64,000 nucleotides of DNA from Poritiphilus flavus (GCF_009901585.1 NZ_WXYO01000004.1:186001-250000), one strand, 5' to 3'. Numbered from the stretch's first letter, positions 26,809 through 35,733 are shown. Notes: generated by a model from the letters alone, not told the origin. A program made the numbers and translations.

Positions 26809-27516
26809 ATGAACAACATCCGAATTCTTCTTATTCTGCTACTTATTGCAGCCTGTAAAGACCATAAAAGATCACAGATTAACGAAAGCGAAAATATGCC
26901 TGAAGCACAGGAAATTAAGGCTCCTTTGCCAGATGATAAACCCGTTCTGAGGTCTTTTGAAGGCCTGGCGGATACTACTTTTGTCAGGCTGGCAGACTTT
27001 AGTGAGGATTTCCTCTACGATATGCGTTACGCAACGGAGAACAATTTTCTCAAGGCCAAGGTTTACGACTGCCCGGAATGTTACACCAGGGTGATGACTG
27101 CCAAAGCTCTTATAGCTGCTAATAAAGATTTTATGAAAAAGGGGTATAAGATCAAGTTTTTTGATTGCTATCGCCCGAATTCAGTTCAATACAAAATGTG
27201 GGAAATTGTACCTAATCCGCAGTACGTAGCGGATCCCGTTAAGGGTTCCATACACAACAAAGGCGGAGCGGTAGATATCACCCTCGCAACCCTTGATGGA
27301 GTAGATCTGGATATGGGAACGGATTTTGATTTTTTTGGTAAAAGGGCCTATCACGATAATATGGACCTGCCCCGGGAAATATTGGACAACAGGAAACTAT
27401 TGAAAGAGGGTATGGAAAGTCATGGTTTCTGGGGAATACGTACGGAATGGTGGCATTACAACTTAACCGCGTCATCTAACCAGAAGATAGCTGATTTCAA
27501 ATGGGAATGTAAATAA
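26809..27516 (+). CDS. M15D D-Ala-D-Ala dipeptidase (VanX-type) lipoprotein
   Basis: The 235-residue protein has a lipoprotein signal ending at C16 (IAAC). The zinc site fits the VanX family: H149 and D156 in GSIHNKGGAVD, E213 and H216 in EWWHYN, with the transition-state arginine R122 in CYRP. It should cut D-Ala-D-Ala or related dipeptides in the periplasm. Such chromosomal genes serve cell-wall recycling and need not mean vancomycin resistance; no VanH, VanA or VanS/R genes are near. The esterase gene follows after 1 base. Confidence 0.88.
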   Translation: MNNIRILLILLLIAACKDHKRSQINESENMPEAQEIKAPLPDDKPVLRSFEGLADTTFVRLADFSEDFLYDMRYATENNFLKAKVYDCPECYTRVMTAKALIAANKDFMKKGYKIKFFDCYRPNSVQYKMWEIVPNPQYVADPVKGSIHNKGGAVDITLATLDGVDLDMGTDFDFFGKRAYHDNMDLPREILDNRKLLKEGMESHGFWGIRTEWWHYNLTASSNQKIADFKWECK

Positions 27517-27517
27517 T

Positions 27518-28435
27518 ATGAACAAACCAACTTATTTTTTCCTGGCAATGTTGCTGTTTTCAACTGGGATATATGCTCAGGATACCATTATGCCACTTTG
27601 GCCTGAAAGCATTCCCAACCGCATTTCGGAAAACGAGAAAGAAGTAAGGGAAAAGGGTGATATCCTTAGGATAAGCAAAGTGCAAATTCCCAGTATTGAA
27701 GTATACCTTCCTGCCCCGGCAAACCGCAACGGCCAGGCGGTGCTCATATTTCCAGGAGGTGGCTATCACATCCTGGCTTACGATTGGGAAGGTACCGATA
27801 TAGCCAAATTTCTCAATTCCAGAGGGATTGCGGGAATAGTGGTGAAGTATCGCTTACCTACTTCCGAAGCGCTGACCGAAAAGCACAAAGTACCTTTACA
27901 GGATGCGCAACGCGCCATGAGACTTGTTCGTTCCAGGGCCGCGGAATGGAAAATCGCTACAGACAAGATCGGTATCATGGGATTTTCTGCAGGCGGGCAC
28001 CTGGCTTCAACACTGGGGACACATTTTAATGAGGACGTTTATAAGGCCAAAGACTCCCTAGACCAGATGAGCGCCAGACCGGATTTTATGACCCTGGTTT
28101 ATCCGGTGATCACCTTTACCGGTGAGGCTACTCACCAAGGATCTAAAAAGGCCTTAATTGGTGAAAATCCGCCATCGGAACTCGTAGCGCACTATTCCAA
28201 TGAGTTACAGGTAAGTTCTGAAACTCCGCCGACCTTGCTCATCCATGCGGTGGATGATTTGGGAGTTCCGGTAGAGAACAGTCTGCTATTTTTTGAGGCT
28301 TTAAAAGCAAATAAGGTGCCTGCCACCATGCATATTTATCCCAAAGGGGGACACGGGTTTTCATTGGCCCTGAGCGATCCCTATCTGCGAAGCTGGACCG
28401 ATCGGCTTTTGGAATGGCTGGAAACTATGGACTAA
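27518..28435 (+). CDS. Secreted alpha/beta-hydrolase, acetyl-esterase-like
   Basis: The 305-residue protein has a signal peptide ending at IYAQ. The alpha/beta-hydrolase fold is shown by the oxyanion segment FPGGGYHILAYDWEG, the nucleophile S157 in GFSAGG, an acid residue in HAVDDLGVP and the histidine of PKGGHGFSL. The pattern resembles the BD-FAE/acetyl-xylan-esterase type found in polysaccharide loci, so deacetylation of a glycan is likely. It is cotranscribed with the dipeptidase (1-base gap) and converges with the oxidoreductase gene (1 base between stops). Confidence 0.85.
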   Translation: MNKPTYFFLAMLLFSTGIYAQDTIMPLWPESIPNRISENEKEVREKGDILRISKVQIPSIEVYLPAPANRNGQAVLIFPGGGYHILAYDWEGTDIAKFLNSRGIAGIVVKYRLPTSEALTEKHKVPLQDAQRAMRLVRSRAAEWKIATDKIGIMGFSAGGHLASTLGTHFNEDVYKAKDSLDQMSARPDFMTLVYPVITFTGEATHQGSKKALIGENPPSELVAHYSNELQVSSETPPTLLIHAVDDLGVPVENSLLFFEALKANKVPATMHIYPKGGHGFSLALSDPYLRSWTDRLLEWLETMD

Positions 28436-28436
28436 A

Positions 28437-29813
28437 TTATAGGAAATCTTCAGGTAGCGGATGTTTCCAGGGATCCCTGTAAGGGCGCTTTAGTTTTTCA
28501 GTGACCTCGGGATCACCTACCACAATTCGCTTTTCAGGGTCGTAGACCACGGGCCGCTTAGCTTCCATGGACAGATTTGCCAGTATACAGCTGGCCGAAG
28601 ATATATGGCCTTCCAGAATGTCCGCGACAGGTTTTGTGCCCTTGTCAATAGCGGCCAGAAAATCCAACATATGCAGTCTTGTCGCTGGTGCGGCATTTAG
28701 TTCTATTCCTTTTTCTTCAAGGTCTTCCGGATATTTTTCTTTTTCGTAAACTACATCCATATGCACGGGTTTTCCATCCCCGTAGGGTACGAAATCGTAC
28801 TGCATGGTGCTTCCGGAGAGTGTTCCCTTTTCCCCAAACAATTTGAAAGACCAGGGGTATTCCGGATCCGGAGGGTTGCCCCAGCTGCGATGTTGCCATA
28901 CACAATTGAGCTCTTCGTATTCAAATAGGGCACTTTGGGTATCAGCGATATTTGATTTTCCATCTTTTTGAACGTAAATGCCACCTGTGGAACTGATTCG
29001 GTTTGGCCAATCCAGCTTTAGCATCCATCGCACCGTATCCAGCATATGCACGCACATATCGCCCATTATTCCATTGCCGTATTCCATGAAGGTCCTCCAC
29101 CACCTTTTATGGGGTAAACCGTCATAGGGTCTGAGTGGAGCGGGACCTGTCCACATCTCGTAATCCAGGAATTCCGGAACTTCTTCCAGTGGTGGATTCC
29201 CGTTGGCCCTCATGTGGAAATAGCAACACATCTCTACATGCGAAATCTTCCCCAGTAATCCTTTATCAACAATTTCCTCTTTGGCGTGTATCAGGTGAGG
29301 GGTGCTTTTGCGCTGGGTACCTACCTGTACCACCCGGTTGTACTTGCGTGCTGCGGCTACCATGGCTTCACCTTCTATGACATCCACGCTAATCGGTTTT
29401 TGCACATAGACATGGGCACCAGCCTTTAGCGCATCTATGCACTGCAGGGCGTGCCAGTGATCCGGAGACCCTATCAGCACCAGTTCCAGGCCATTTTCAT
29501 CCAACATCTTATTGTAATCTGAATATCCCCGGGGTTTCTTTCCTGATCGCTGCCTTTGGGAGACCAGTGTAGCCACTTCATCTACGAACCTGCTGTCCAC
29601 ATCACAAATGGCGATAACTTCAACATTGGCCACCTGTATAAGCTTAAAAAGGTCGCTGGTACCATACCATCCGGCCCCTATGAGTCCCACTCTCCAGGGC
29701 TTGTCCCGATGCATCAATTCAAAGCCATACATCCCGAATGAAGAAAGTACAGCTGCGGCGGTGGCTCCTTTTAGAAAATTCCTGCGATTGATGTTAAATG
29801 TTTTGGCTTCCAT
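28437..29813 (-). CDS. Tat-exported Gfo/Idh/MocA-family oxidoreductase
   Basis: The 458-residue protein opens with a twin-arginine signal (NRRNFLKGATAAAVLSS, R10-R11), so it should be exported folded, with its NAD(P) cofactor bound. The Rossmann motif is GLIGAGWYG near residue 43. The catalytic lysine segment is YVQKPIS, and the C-terminal half is the usual open beta-sheet domain (EMWTGPAPLRPYDG, HKRWWRTFMEYGNGIMGDM). Secreted family members use a non-dissociating cofactor to oxidise and reduce the sugar in one turnover, as in alpha-N-acetylgalactosaminidase-type and keto-sugar pathways. Its presence near the GMC/TIM-barrel cluster supports keto-glycoside chemistry, although it is 6 kb away on the other strand. 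Confidence 0.9.
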   Translation of the reverse strand: MEAKTFNINRRNFLKGATAAAVLSSFGMYGFELMHRDKPWRVGLIGAGWYGTSDLFKLIQVANVEVIAICDVDSRFVDEVATLVSQRQRSGKKPRGYSDYNKMLDENGLELVLIGSPDHWHALQCIDALKAGAHVYVQKPISVDVIEGEAMVAAARKYNRVVQVGTQRKSTPHLIHAKEEIVDKGLLGKISHVEMCCYFHMRANGNPPLEEVPEFLDYEMWTGPAPLRPYDGLPHKRWWRTFMEYGNGIMGDMCVHMLDTVRWMLKLDWPNRISSTGGIYVQKDGKSNIADTQSALFEYEELNCVWQHRSWGNPPDPEYPWSFKLFGEKGTLSGSTMQYDFVPYGDGKPVHMDVVYEKEKYPEDLEEKGIELNAAPATRLHMLDFLAAIDKGTKPVADILEGHISSASCILANLSMEAKRPVVYDPEKRIVVGDPEVTEKLKRPYRDPWKHPLPEDFL

Positions 29814-29874
29814 AGATATGTGTTTGTGCGTATTAGAAGGTTAGATGTTGTAATAAATATACCGATAAAATTTA

Positions 29875-31056
29875 TTAAGAAACCCTTTCGCACAGCAGAA
29901 CAGCTAGTTTTCCCTGCATTATTGTTGTAAAAAAAACATAATGCTCACCTCCATCCCTGATCCTTAACTTTTTTCTCAGGCTGGCAACGGTTTCCGGGAA
30001 ATTCCTGGTACTGATATTCGCCTTGGAAAGCTTAAGAGCCCTGATCTGTTTTTTGTTGTATGGTAGCACTTTTTTTACACGGAACCTCCTTCCTGGAAAT
30101 GTGATCAGTTGGTCGGCGGTATAGAGATGTGAATGTTCATGTAGCTTGTTCAACCCGTACTGCACTCCGATGGTCTTAAAGGCACCGGCCTTCAAAATAG
30201 CCGCGTTGGGCTCGTAAAGAAATCCGGAAGGCTCAGAATACGTACTGCTGGCAGACTTTTCAGCTGAAATACGAAAGCCAAACAACTCCTCTGCAGACTT
30301 TTTAAGGTTAACCGTTTTGATCAATGGTTCTGCAACAAAACCTTTTTGGATCACCCATAACAATTCCCTCAGCTCATTTTCCACAGCCACAACATGAATT
30401 TCCCGCACATTTCCGAGCTCTCGCAGTCCGGCAGTGATATCCAGCAGGGGAGAGGTTTTGATGAGAACATTCTCTGAAACTTCCATTAGGAAATCCAGAT
30501 GTTGGGTGACATCCGGCAGGCAATCGGAAAGCAAGAAAACCTTTCCTTTTAGCTCGTCTCTTCGAGCAGGGTCCAGGAAGATCCAGTCAAAAGTCCGTTT
30601 AGAATTCCGAAGATATTCCAGGCCATCAGCGGGACGTGTTTTGATGTTTTTAGCACCCAATACACCAAAGTTGTGGGCGGCAATTTCAGAGAGATCGGGG
30701 TTGATCTCGCAGTGTTCAACTTCTGATATTTTAAGGCTGAAGAAATAACTGTCAACACCAAAGCCTCCGGTAAGATCTATCAGGGAGTTTCCATTCGGAA
30801 TCCGGGATTTATACTCAGCAGTTAACTGTGAAGAGGTTTGCTCTAACTGAAGCCGGGTAGGGTAGTACACTCCAGGGGTATTGAACCAGACAGGCAACTT
30901 GTTCTGGCTTTTTTTTCTCCCTTCTATCTGTTGGGCAAGTTCCTTTTGAGAAATCCCTTCGAAAAGGGGCTTTTTTAGTAAAACTGACAGGATGTCAGTG
31001 TTCAAATTTTTGGCTATAAAATCCTGTACACCAGTATTTAATATCTCCTTATTCAA
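29875..31056 (-). CDS. SAM-dependent methyltransferase with THUMP-like domain
   Basis: The 393-residue protein has a class I methyltransferase core (NSLIDLTGGFGVDSYFFS for SAM binding and FDWIFLDPARRD for the motif IV region) and a C-terminal THUMP-like RNA-binding region. The call follows the family common in Flavobacteriia; an RNA base is the likely target. It begins 7 bases after the AI-2E gene on the same strand and ends a three-gene run (DUF4159, AI-2E transporter, methyltransferase). Confidence 0.82.
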   Translation of the reverse strand: MNKEILNTGVQDFIAKNLNTDILSVLLKKPLFEGISQKELAQQIEGRKKSQNKLPVWFNTPGVYYPTRLQLEQTSSQLTAEYKSRIPNGNSLIDLTGGFGVDSYFFSLKISEVEHCEINPDLSEIAAHNFGVLGAKNIKTRPADGLEYLRNSKRTFDWIFLDPARRDELKGKVFLLSDCLPDVTQHLDFLMEVSENVLIKTSPLLDITAGLRELGNVREIHVVAVENELRELLWVIQKGFVAEPLIKTVNLKKSAEELFGFRISAEKSASSTYSEPSGFLYEPNAAILKAGAFKTIGVQYGLNKLHEHSHLYTADQLITFPGRRFRVKKVLPYNKKQIRALKLSKANISTRNFPETVASLRKKLRIRDGGEHYVFFTTIMQGKLAVLLCERVS

Positions 31057-31063
31057 AGTAAAA

Positions 31064-32164
31064 TTATAAATCTTTTGTAAGTCGACTTACAATTTTATTT
31101 TCGGCCAGAAATTCCTTCAGAATGACCTTTATCGCGGTATATCCCGGCACCGCGACGATCATTCCGACCACCCCGAAAAGCAGACCGGCGATGATGATGA
31201 CCAGGAAGATCTCCAGTGGATGGGATTTAACGCTATTGGAAAAAATAAAAGGCTGAGAGAAGAAATTGTCAACCAGCTGACCAATGACCAAACCGATGAG
31301 GACCCATCCTGTTTTAGGGAGAATTACTGTGCTAAAATCGAAGCCTAAAAAACTGGTCATAGTAAGGAAGATCATCAGTACTCCACCTATTATCGGACCC
31401 ACATAGGGAATGATATTAAAAAGGGCGCAAAGGAAGGCAACGACAACAGCGTTCTCCACACCCACAAGCAGCAATGTGATCGTATAGATCACAAAAAGTA
31501 CCAGGATCTGTAGCAGGAGACCAACGAAATAACGAGAGAGCAAACCGTTGATCTTGTCTATGGATTTCACCGTACCACCTTCCTTGTCATTTGGTACAAA
31601 TGTCAGCAAACCACGCTGGAACAGTTTACTGTCTTTGAGAAAGAAGAAAGAGATAAAGAGTACTGAAAATAAACCTATGCTCACGGAACTCAGTATGCCC
31701 ACAAAGGAATTGAGGATGTTGGGAATAAAACCAATATCCAGACCTTGCAGTACACTTTTTTCCAGTTCTGACTCCCGGATGATCTCGTTTACGGCTTCAG
31801 GTGAAGCTCCCAGATAGGTAAGGATCTCCTGGTAAAGTGTATTGAAGTTTCTCTGAAGATCGTCTATGTTCAGGAGCGAAAGGTTTTTTCCCTGCTCTGT
31901 GATCAGCGGAACAAAAAGGGCAATGATCCCTGCCAGCACTCCTACCATGACCAGCATGGCGATTACAACGGCCAGAGTGTTAGGAAACTTGAGTTTCCTC
32001 CTGAGAAATAATACAATGGGTCTGCCTAAGAGCGCGACCACAGCGGCCAATGCCAGGTAAGCCAAAACAGATCGTATGGCATATAAGAAATAAAGGATCA
32101 GGGTTATACCGACAAGAATACCGACAGCCCTGAGTATACCTTGGGAGATTTGCCTGGGGGTCAT
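31064..32164 (-). CDS. AI-2E family transporter (PerM/YdiK-like membrane protein)
   Basis: The 366-residue inner-membrane protein has the family's layout: two or three N-terminal helices, a soluble insertion with DLQRNFNTLYQEILTYLGASP, and then a block of five helices with NIIPYVGPIIGG and FLVIIIAGLLFGVVGMIVAVP. Family members have been linked to autoinducer-2 or sodium/proton exchange, but the substrate here is not known. It is 3 bases from DUF4159 and 7 bases from the methyltransferase, implying one transcript. Confidence 0.92.
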   Translation of the reverse strand: MTPRQISQGILRAVGILVGITLILYFLYAIRSVLAYLALAAVVALLGRPIVLFLRRKLKFPNTLAVVIAMLVMVGVLAGIIALFVPLITEQGKNLSLLNIDDLQRNFNTLYQEILTYLGASPEAVNEIIRESELEKSVLQGLDIGFIPNILNSFVGILSSVSIGLFSVLFISFFFLKDSKLFQRGLLTFVPNDKEGGTVKSIDKINGLLSRYFVGLLLQILVLFVIYTITLLLVGVENAVVVAFLCALFNIIPYVGPIIGGVLMIFLTMTSFLGFDFSTVILPKTGWVLIGLVIGQLVDNFFSQPFIFSNSVKSHPLEIFLVIIIAGLLFGVVGMIVAVPGYTAIKVILKEFLAENKIVSRLTKDL

Positions 32165-32167
32165 GCG

Positions 32168-32809
32168 TTAGTTTTTAAATGCGTATTGTATAATATTGGC
32201 GCCCATCTGCAGCGCTTTTTGCCGGACTTCTTCCGGATCATTGTGCACTTCAGGGTCTTCCCAGCCATCCCCCAGATCACTTTCGAAAGTAAACAACAAA
32301 ATCAGTCTGTTTTGGTGAAAAATACCCATGGCCTGCGGCCGTTTCCCGTCGTGCTCGTGAATTTTTGGCAAACCATCCGGGAAGTCGAACTGCTGTGAGA
32401 AAATGGGATGATCTGAGCCGAGTTCCTGAAGTTCCTTGTCGGGAAATACTTTAGGGAGTTCTTTTCTCAGGTAAGGCTCCATGCCGTAGTTGTCATCGAT
32501 ATGCAGAAATCCCCCTGAAAGCAAGTAAGTCCGTAGATTTTCGGCCTCTTCATCCGAAAAGAAAATATTCCCGTGCCCGGTCATGTGAACGAAAGGATAC
32601 TGGAATATGTCCGTGCTACCCACATCCACGGTCTGAGGTTTTGGCGAAATGGTAGTTCCTATAGTTTCGTTGCAAAATTGGATCAGATTAGGAAGGGCGG
32701 TAGGATTGGAATACCAATCTCCACCTCCGCCGTATTTCAGTACCCCTATTTCCTGTCCGTTTAAGAGGGAAAATGAAAAAAGAATAAGTAATAGGGTAAG
32801 TTGCCTCAT
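32168..32809 (-). CDS. DUF4159 domain protein, secreted
   Basis: The start at 32809 (MRQLTLLLILFSFSLLNGQ) gives a clean signal peptide and 213 residues; the longer ORF from 32845 would begin upstream of the -7 box at 32834-32841. The mature part has the DUF4159 glutamine-amidotransferase-like fold with VLKYGGGGDWYSNPT, HMTGHGNIFFSDEEAENLRTYLLSGGFLHIDDNYG and LGSDHPIF. The function of the family is unknown; it often sits with MoxR/von Willebrand genes, absent here. It is the first gene of the run with the AI-2E transporter. Confidence 0.85.
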   Translation of the reverse strand: MRQLTLLLILFSFSLLNGQEIGVLKYGGGGDWYSNPTALPNLIQFCNETIGTTISPKPQTVDVGSTDIFQYPFVHMTGHGNIFFSDEEAENLRTYLLSGGFLHIDDNYGMEPYLRKELPKVFPDKELQELGSDHPIFSQQFDFPDGLPKIHEHDGKRPQAMGIFHQNRLILLFTFESDLGDGWEDPEVHNDPEEVRQKALQMGANIIQYAFKN

Positions 32810-32833
32810 ATGTTTTCGACCCATTGATTGTAT

Positions 32834-32841
32834 CAAATGTA
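32834..32841 (-). promoter_or_regulatory. -7 box for the DUF4159 operon
   Basis: TACATTTG on the minus strand matches TAnnTTTG and would start transcription about 20 bases before the ATG at 32809. No TTG is at the expected distance behind it, so confidence is limited. Confidence 0.4.
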
Positions 32842-32853
32842 GCAAATTAAGCG

Positions 32854-33636
32854 ATGAAAAGGACGATTGTATTTACAATAGTATTAGTAGCCCTGATAAC
32901 TGTGGCATTCACAAGTATAAGTGCTGATAAGACGGAAGCTGTATCGGATAACGATAGGATTGAAGGTAGCTATGAACCCATAGTGGTCCTGGAGCTTTTT
33001 ACCTCACAGGGTTGCTCAAGCTGCCCATCAGCAGATGCGCTTCTGAAACGCGTAAAGCAAGAAGGAAACGACAGGGTTTTCACCTTGTCTTATCACGTGG
33101 ATTATTGGAATTATATCGGATGGGAGGATCCCTTCAGCAAGCCGCGCTTTGCCAAAAAGCAGGGGATATATAATCATAAATTCAGGAATAGGAGCAATTA
33201 CACCCCACAGTTGGTGGTTAACGGTATGGAACACTTTGTAGGTTCCAATAGTTCCAGAATGAATGCTGCCCTTAAGGACTATGGCAAAAAGAAAGCAGCG
33301 AATAAGATCAGCCTGAGCCATATCAATGCGGAAAAGCGCAAGGTAAAACTGAATTATGAGGTTCTGGGGGATACCACGGACAAAATGCTCAGGATATTGT
33401 TGGTTTTGGATGAACGCACTACTCATATAAAAAGAGGAGAAAACCGCAACCGCACGCTTACTAATAGCAATATTGTAGTAGGAGAGCAGTTCGCTGAACT
33501 CACTGATAGTAGTGGAAGCATCACAATGCCTGTCCCCGATCTGGTAAAGCCGGGAGAAAAACTTGAACTAATTGTTTTGGTAGAAAGCGATACATACGAT
33601 ATAACCGCGGCGGCTAAAAGCGAGCTTAAAGGTTAA
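32854..33636 (+). CDS. DUF1223 secreted thioredoxin-fold protein
   Basis: The 260-residue protein has an N-terminal hydrophobic signal and the DUF1223 hallmark VVLELFTSQGCSSCPSADALL with a CSSC pair, then YHVDYWNYIGWEDPFSKPRF and YTPQLVVNGMEHFVGS. The fold is thioredoxin-like, and the exported CxxC suggests a redox role in the periplasm, but no function is established. It diverges from the DUF4159 gene and is followed by its own terminator. Confidence 0.9.
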   Translation: MKRTIVFTIVLVALITVAFTSISADKTEAVSDNDRIEGSYEPIVVLELFTSQGCSSCPSADALLKRVKQEGNDRVFTLSYHVDYWNYIGWEDPFSKPRFAKKQGIYNHKFRNRSNYTPQLVVNGMEHFVGSNSSRMNAALKDYGKKKAANKISLSHINAEKRKVKLNYEVLGDTTDKMLRILLVLDERTTHIKRGENRNRTLTNSNIVVGEQFAELTDSSGSITMPVPDLVKPGEKLELIVLVESDTYDITAAAKSELKG

Positions 33637-33657
33637 TTGCGAATTTGTTGTTTAGTT

Positions 33658-33699
33658 ATTCCGCATTTTTCCTATGGATCGGAGGGTGCGGAATTTTTT
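33658..33699 (+). terminator. Terminator after the DUF1223 gene
   Basis: A perfect 8-bp stem ATTCCGCA/TGCGGAAT (33658-33665 and 33687-33694) with a 21-base loop is followed by a T-run to 33699. Because rsmE converges here, it may also slow transcription from the other side. Confidence 0.7.
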
Positions 33700-33705
33700 G
33701 GTCCT

Positions 33706-34413
33706 TTAACGACTGTTTACCAGAGAAACAGTAGTACAGGCTACCAGGGCCGCAGTCTCCGTCCTTAGCCGGTGCTCTCCAAGGGAAACCGGGTAGAAAC
33801 CGTTCTCATACGCCAGGTCAATTTCCTGTCGGCTAAAATCACCTTCAGGGCCTATAAGGACGGTTACGTCTTTATCCGGCGCAACTCTTCTTCTGAGATC
33901 CAGCTTTTCATCTTCTTCACAATGCGCTATAAAACAAAGCCCTTCATGCTGTTTTGCAATGAATTCACTAAAGGGAATTGCCGGGTTCAGTTTGGGTAAA
34001 TAGGTCCTGAGGGATTGCTTCATCGCCGACTGCATTACCCTTTCAAGCCTTTCAGGTTTAATAGATCTTCTTTCAGACCTTTCGCAGATCACCGGAGTAA
34101 TTTCATTAACCCCTATCTCTGTGGCTTTTTCAAGGAACCATTCAAACCGATCATTGGTCTTTGTAGGAGCCACCGCCAGGTGTAGCCAGTGCATTTTGCG
34201 ATGTTTTTTCTGGGTGTCCTTTATGGCTGCCTTGCACTGTTTGGGGTCTGCCTGAATAATTTCCGCTGTGAAGAGATAGCCCTCCCCATTGGTGATACTG
34301 AGTTCATCACCGACCGTTTTGCGCAATACCTTGACTATGTGTTTGCTTTCCTCCGGCCCAAAGGAAAATTGGGAAACGCTCTGATCTAATCTGGGATTGT
34401 AAAAGAGTTGCAT
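33706..34413 (-). CDS. rsmE: 16S rRNA (uracil-1498-N3)-methyltransferase RsmE
   Basis: At 235 residues this is normal RsmE size. The N-terminal PUA-like part (HIVKVLRKTVGDELSITNGEG) is followed by the SPOUT knot, with LAVAPTKTNDRFEWFLEKATEIGV, VLIGPEGDFSRQEI and SLGEHRLRTETAAL, the SAM-binding loops. It methylates U1498 of 16S rRNA in the assembled small subunit. It is the third gene of a minus-strand run tfoX-like, fkbM-like, rsmE. Confidence 0.96.
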   Translation of the reverse strand: MQLFYNPRLDQSVSQFSFGPEESKHIVKVLRKTVGDELSITNGEGYLFTAEIIQADPKQCKAAIKDTQKKHRKMHWLHLAVAPTKTNDRFEWFLEKATEIGVNEITPVICERSERRSIKPERLERVMQSAMKQSLRTYLPKLNPAIPFSEFIAKQHEGLCFIAHCEEDEKLDLRRRVAPDKDVTVLIGPEGDFSRQEIDLAYENGFYPVSLGEHRLRTETAALVACTTVSLVNSR

Positions 34414-34441
34414 AAAAGATCCTTTTTCTAAAAATATTAAA

Positions 34442-35188
34442 TTAAGCGGGACGAGGGGCTAACTTCTCCCAGATCTGAAAGTTTCCGTCGCGCAATACCA
34501 TCTGAAATCCGATTTCCTTGAGTATTCCTTCGCATTCCAGGGCCTCTTCCTCAGAAAGAATATTTGCGAAGGGGTGTACTTCGTAAAATATTAATTTGAA
34601 TTTACTCAGGTCTTCGCGCTCCGATCTGAAAAGGTCTAACTCTCCACCTTCGATATCCATGATCAGGGTGTCAAAATTGAGACTGTATTTTTCTTCGATC
34701 TCCGGGATGCTTACCCCTTCAATTTCCAGGCGTTTTGCGGTTTTTCGTTTTGTACTGCCTCCTACGATCAGGTCATGGATGAAAAATTCGTTCTGCTTCT
34801 GCTTCGAAATTATGGCATTTTCTATATGGAATCCACATTCATTTACCTCCTTGTTTTTACGGATCCATTCGATGAGTGCCGGATTTGCTTCCAGAACAAC
34901 TTGTGCCTGCTTATCTGCAAGGATCTTGTTGGTGAGACATGAAACATAGCCGAGACAAGATCCCAGTTCAAGGACCGTAGCATTTTGTGGGAGGTATTTG
35001 GCCAGGTAAGTAGCCTCTTCTTTTTCGTATTTATTAAGCATAAACCGACCCCTGAAGGGGACATCCGTGAGTTCAAATGGAATGTGGATGGACAGGCCGT
35101 TCTTCTGAAAGACCTTTTTGAATAAACTAAAATAAACTCCGGCTAGATATTGCCTGGGGTTCCTGAGAAAAGACTTTATCGCACTCAT
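34442..35188 (-). CDS. FkbM-family SAM-dependent methyltransferase
   Basis: The 248-residue protein carries a class I SAM site (NATVLELGSCLGYVSCLTN) and the FkbM landmarks VVLEANPALIEWI and FDTLIMDIEGGELDLFRS. FkbM enzymes O-methylate sugars or small metabolites, often in polysaccharide or lipid pathways; the target here is unknown. The gene lies between the TfoX-like protein (13-base gap) and rsmE (28-base gap) on the same strand, a grouping without an obvious common function. Confidence 0.88.
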   Translation of the reverse strand: MSAIKSFLRNPRQYLAGVYFSLFKKVFQKNGLSIHIPFELTDVPFRGRFMLNKYEKEEATYLAKYLPQNATVLELGSCLGYVSCLTNKILADKQAQVVLEANPALIEWIRKNKEVNECGFHIENAIISKQKQNEFFIHDLIVGGSTKRKTAKRLEIEGVSIPEIEEKYSLNFDTLIMDIEGGELDLFRSEREDLSKFKLIFYEVHPFANILSEEEALECEGILKEIGFQMVLRDGNFQIWEKLAPRPA

Positions 35189-35201
35189 TCAGGTTTTTGG
35201 G

Positions 35202-35546
35202 TTATTTGCGGAGGGCATGTTCCGCGTGTTCTATTCCTAACTCCAGCCAGGATTGTAATTGTTCCTCTGTTCGGTAACCCTCCCCGGACACGAAAACGAA
35301 TTCTTTCATTGGGCGATTAGTAAAATCCATTGGGCGGACGTGTTCCCGGGCCAGTACTTCCTCCATTTTTCCCGAAACTACCCGGCACATCAGCTCGTCC
35401 TTAACCACACCAACAGTCATCTTGCCTTTGTAGAGAAAGGCAAGGCCCCCAAACATTTTTTTCTTGGTTATGGATTCCGCCACTTCTTTTGGAAGCCATG
35501 TGATCGCTTGGCTCAGGCGGTATTCGAGATCTTCGTTGTAGGGCAT
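35202..35546 (-). CDS. TfoX/Sxy N-terminal domain protein
   Basis: This 114-residue single-domain protein matches the TfoX N-terminal fold: VTKKKMFGGLAFLYKGKMTVGV, LMCRV and the C-terminal VSGEGYRTEEQLQSWLELG. In gamma-proteobacteria TfoX drives competence genes, but short single-domain versions are widespread and their role is not known. A -7 box TACCTTTG on the minus strand at 35571-35564 lies about 18 bases before the ATG and suggests a very short leader. Confidence 0.85.
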   Translation of the reverse strand: MPYNEDLEYRLSQAITWLPKEVAESITKKKMFGGLAFLYKGKMTVGVVKDELMCRVVSGKMEEVLAREHVRPMDFTNRPMKEFVFVSGEGYRTEEQLQSWLELGIEHAEHALRK

Positions 35547-35620
35547 ACCAATTATCTTAAGGCCAAAGGTAAGGATAAATTTAGCTCACGGAAAAATGAT
35601 CTAATGTAGCAATATGGAAA

Positions 35621-35660
35621 GGTAAAATTGTGAAACTGTAAAGCTGTGAAATTGTGAAAA
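35621..35660. repeat. Five tandem octamers, TGTRAAAY type, block 1
   Basis: The block reads as five 8-bp units in phase: GGTAAAAT, TGTGAAAC, TGTAAAGC, TGTGAAAT, TGTGAAAA. It begins about 75 bases upstream of the tfoX-like start. Confidence 0.8.
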
Positions 35661-35661
35661 A

Positions 35662-35733
35662 CTAACGGTCTGGCCATCTAATGGTCTACCCGTCTAACTA
35701 TCTAATGTAACAATGCATTAATGTAGCAATGTA
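35662..35733. repeat. Degenerate octamer array, CTAAYNNT type
   Basis: Nine 8-bp units follow block 1: CTAACGGT, CTGGCCAT, CTAATGGT, CTACCCGT, CTAACTAT, CTAATGTA, ACAATGCA, TTAATGTA, GCAATGTA. The sense is opposite to the GTTAGA-type array downstream, so the two could pair imperfectly. Confidence 0.65.

Noticed and set aside
26809-27516. Vancomycin resistance cluster
   Set aside because: Only a VanX-like dipeptidase is present; there is no VanH, ligase or two-component system, and the organism is Gram-negative.
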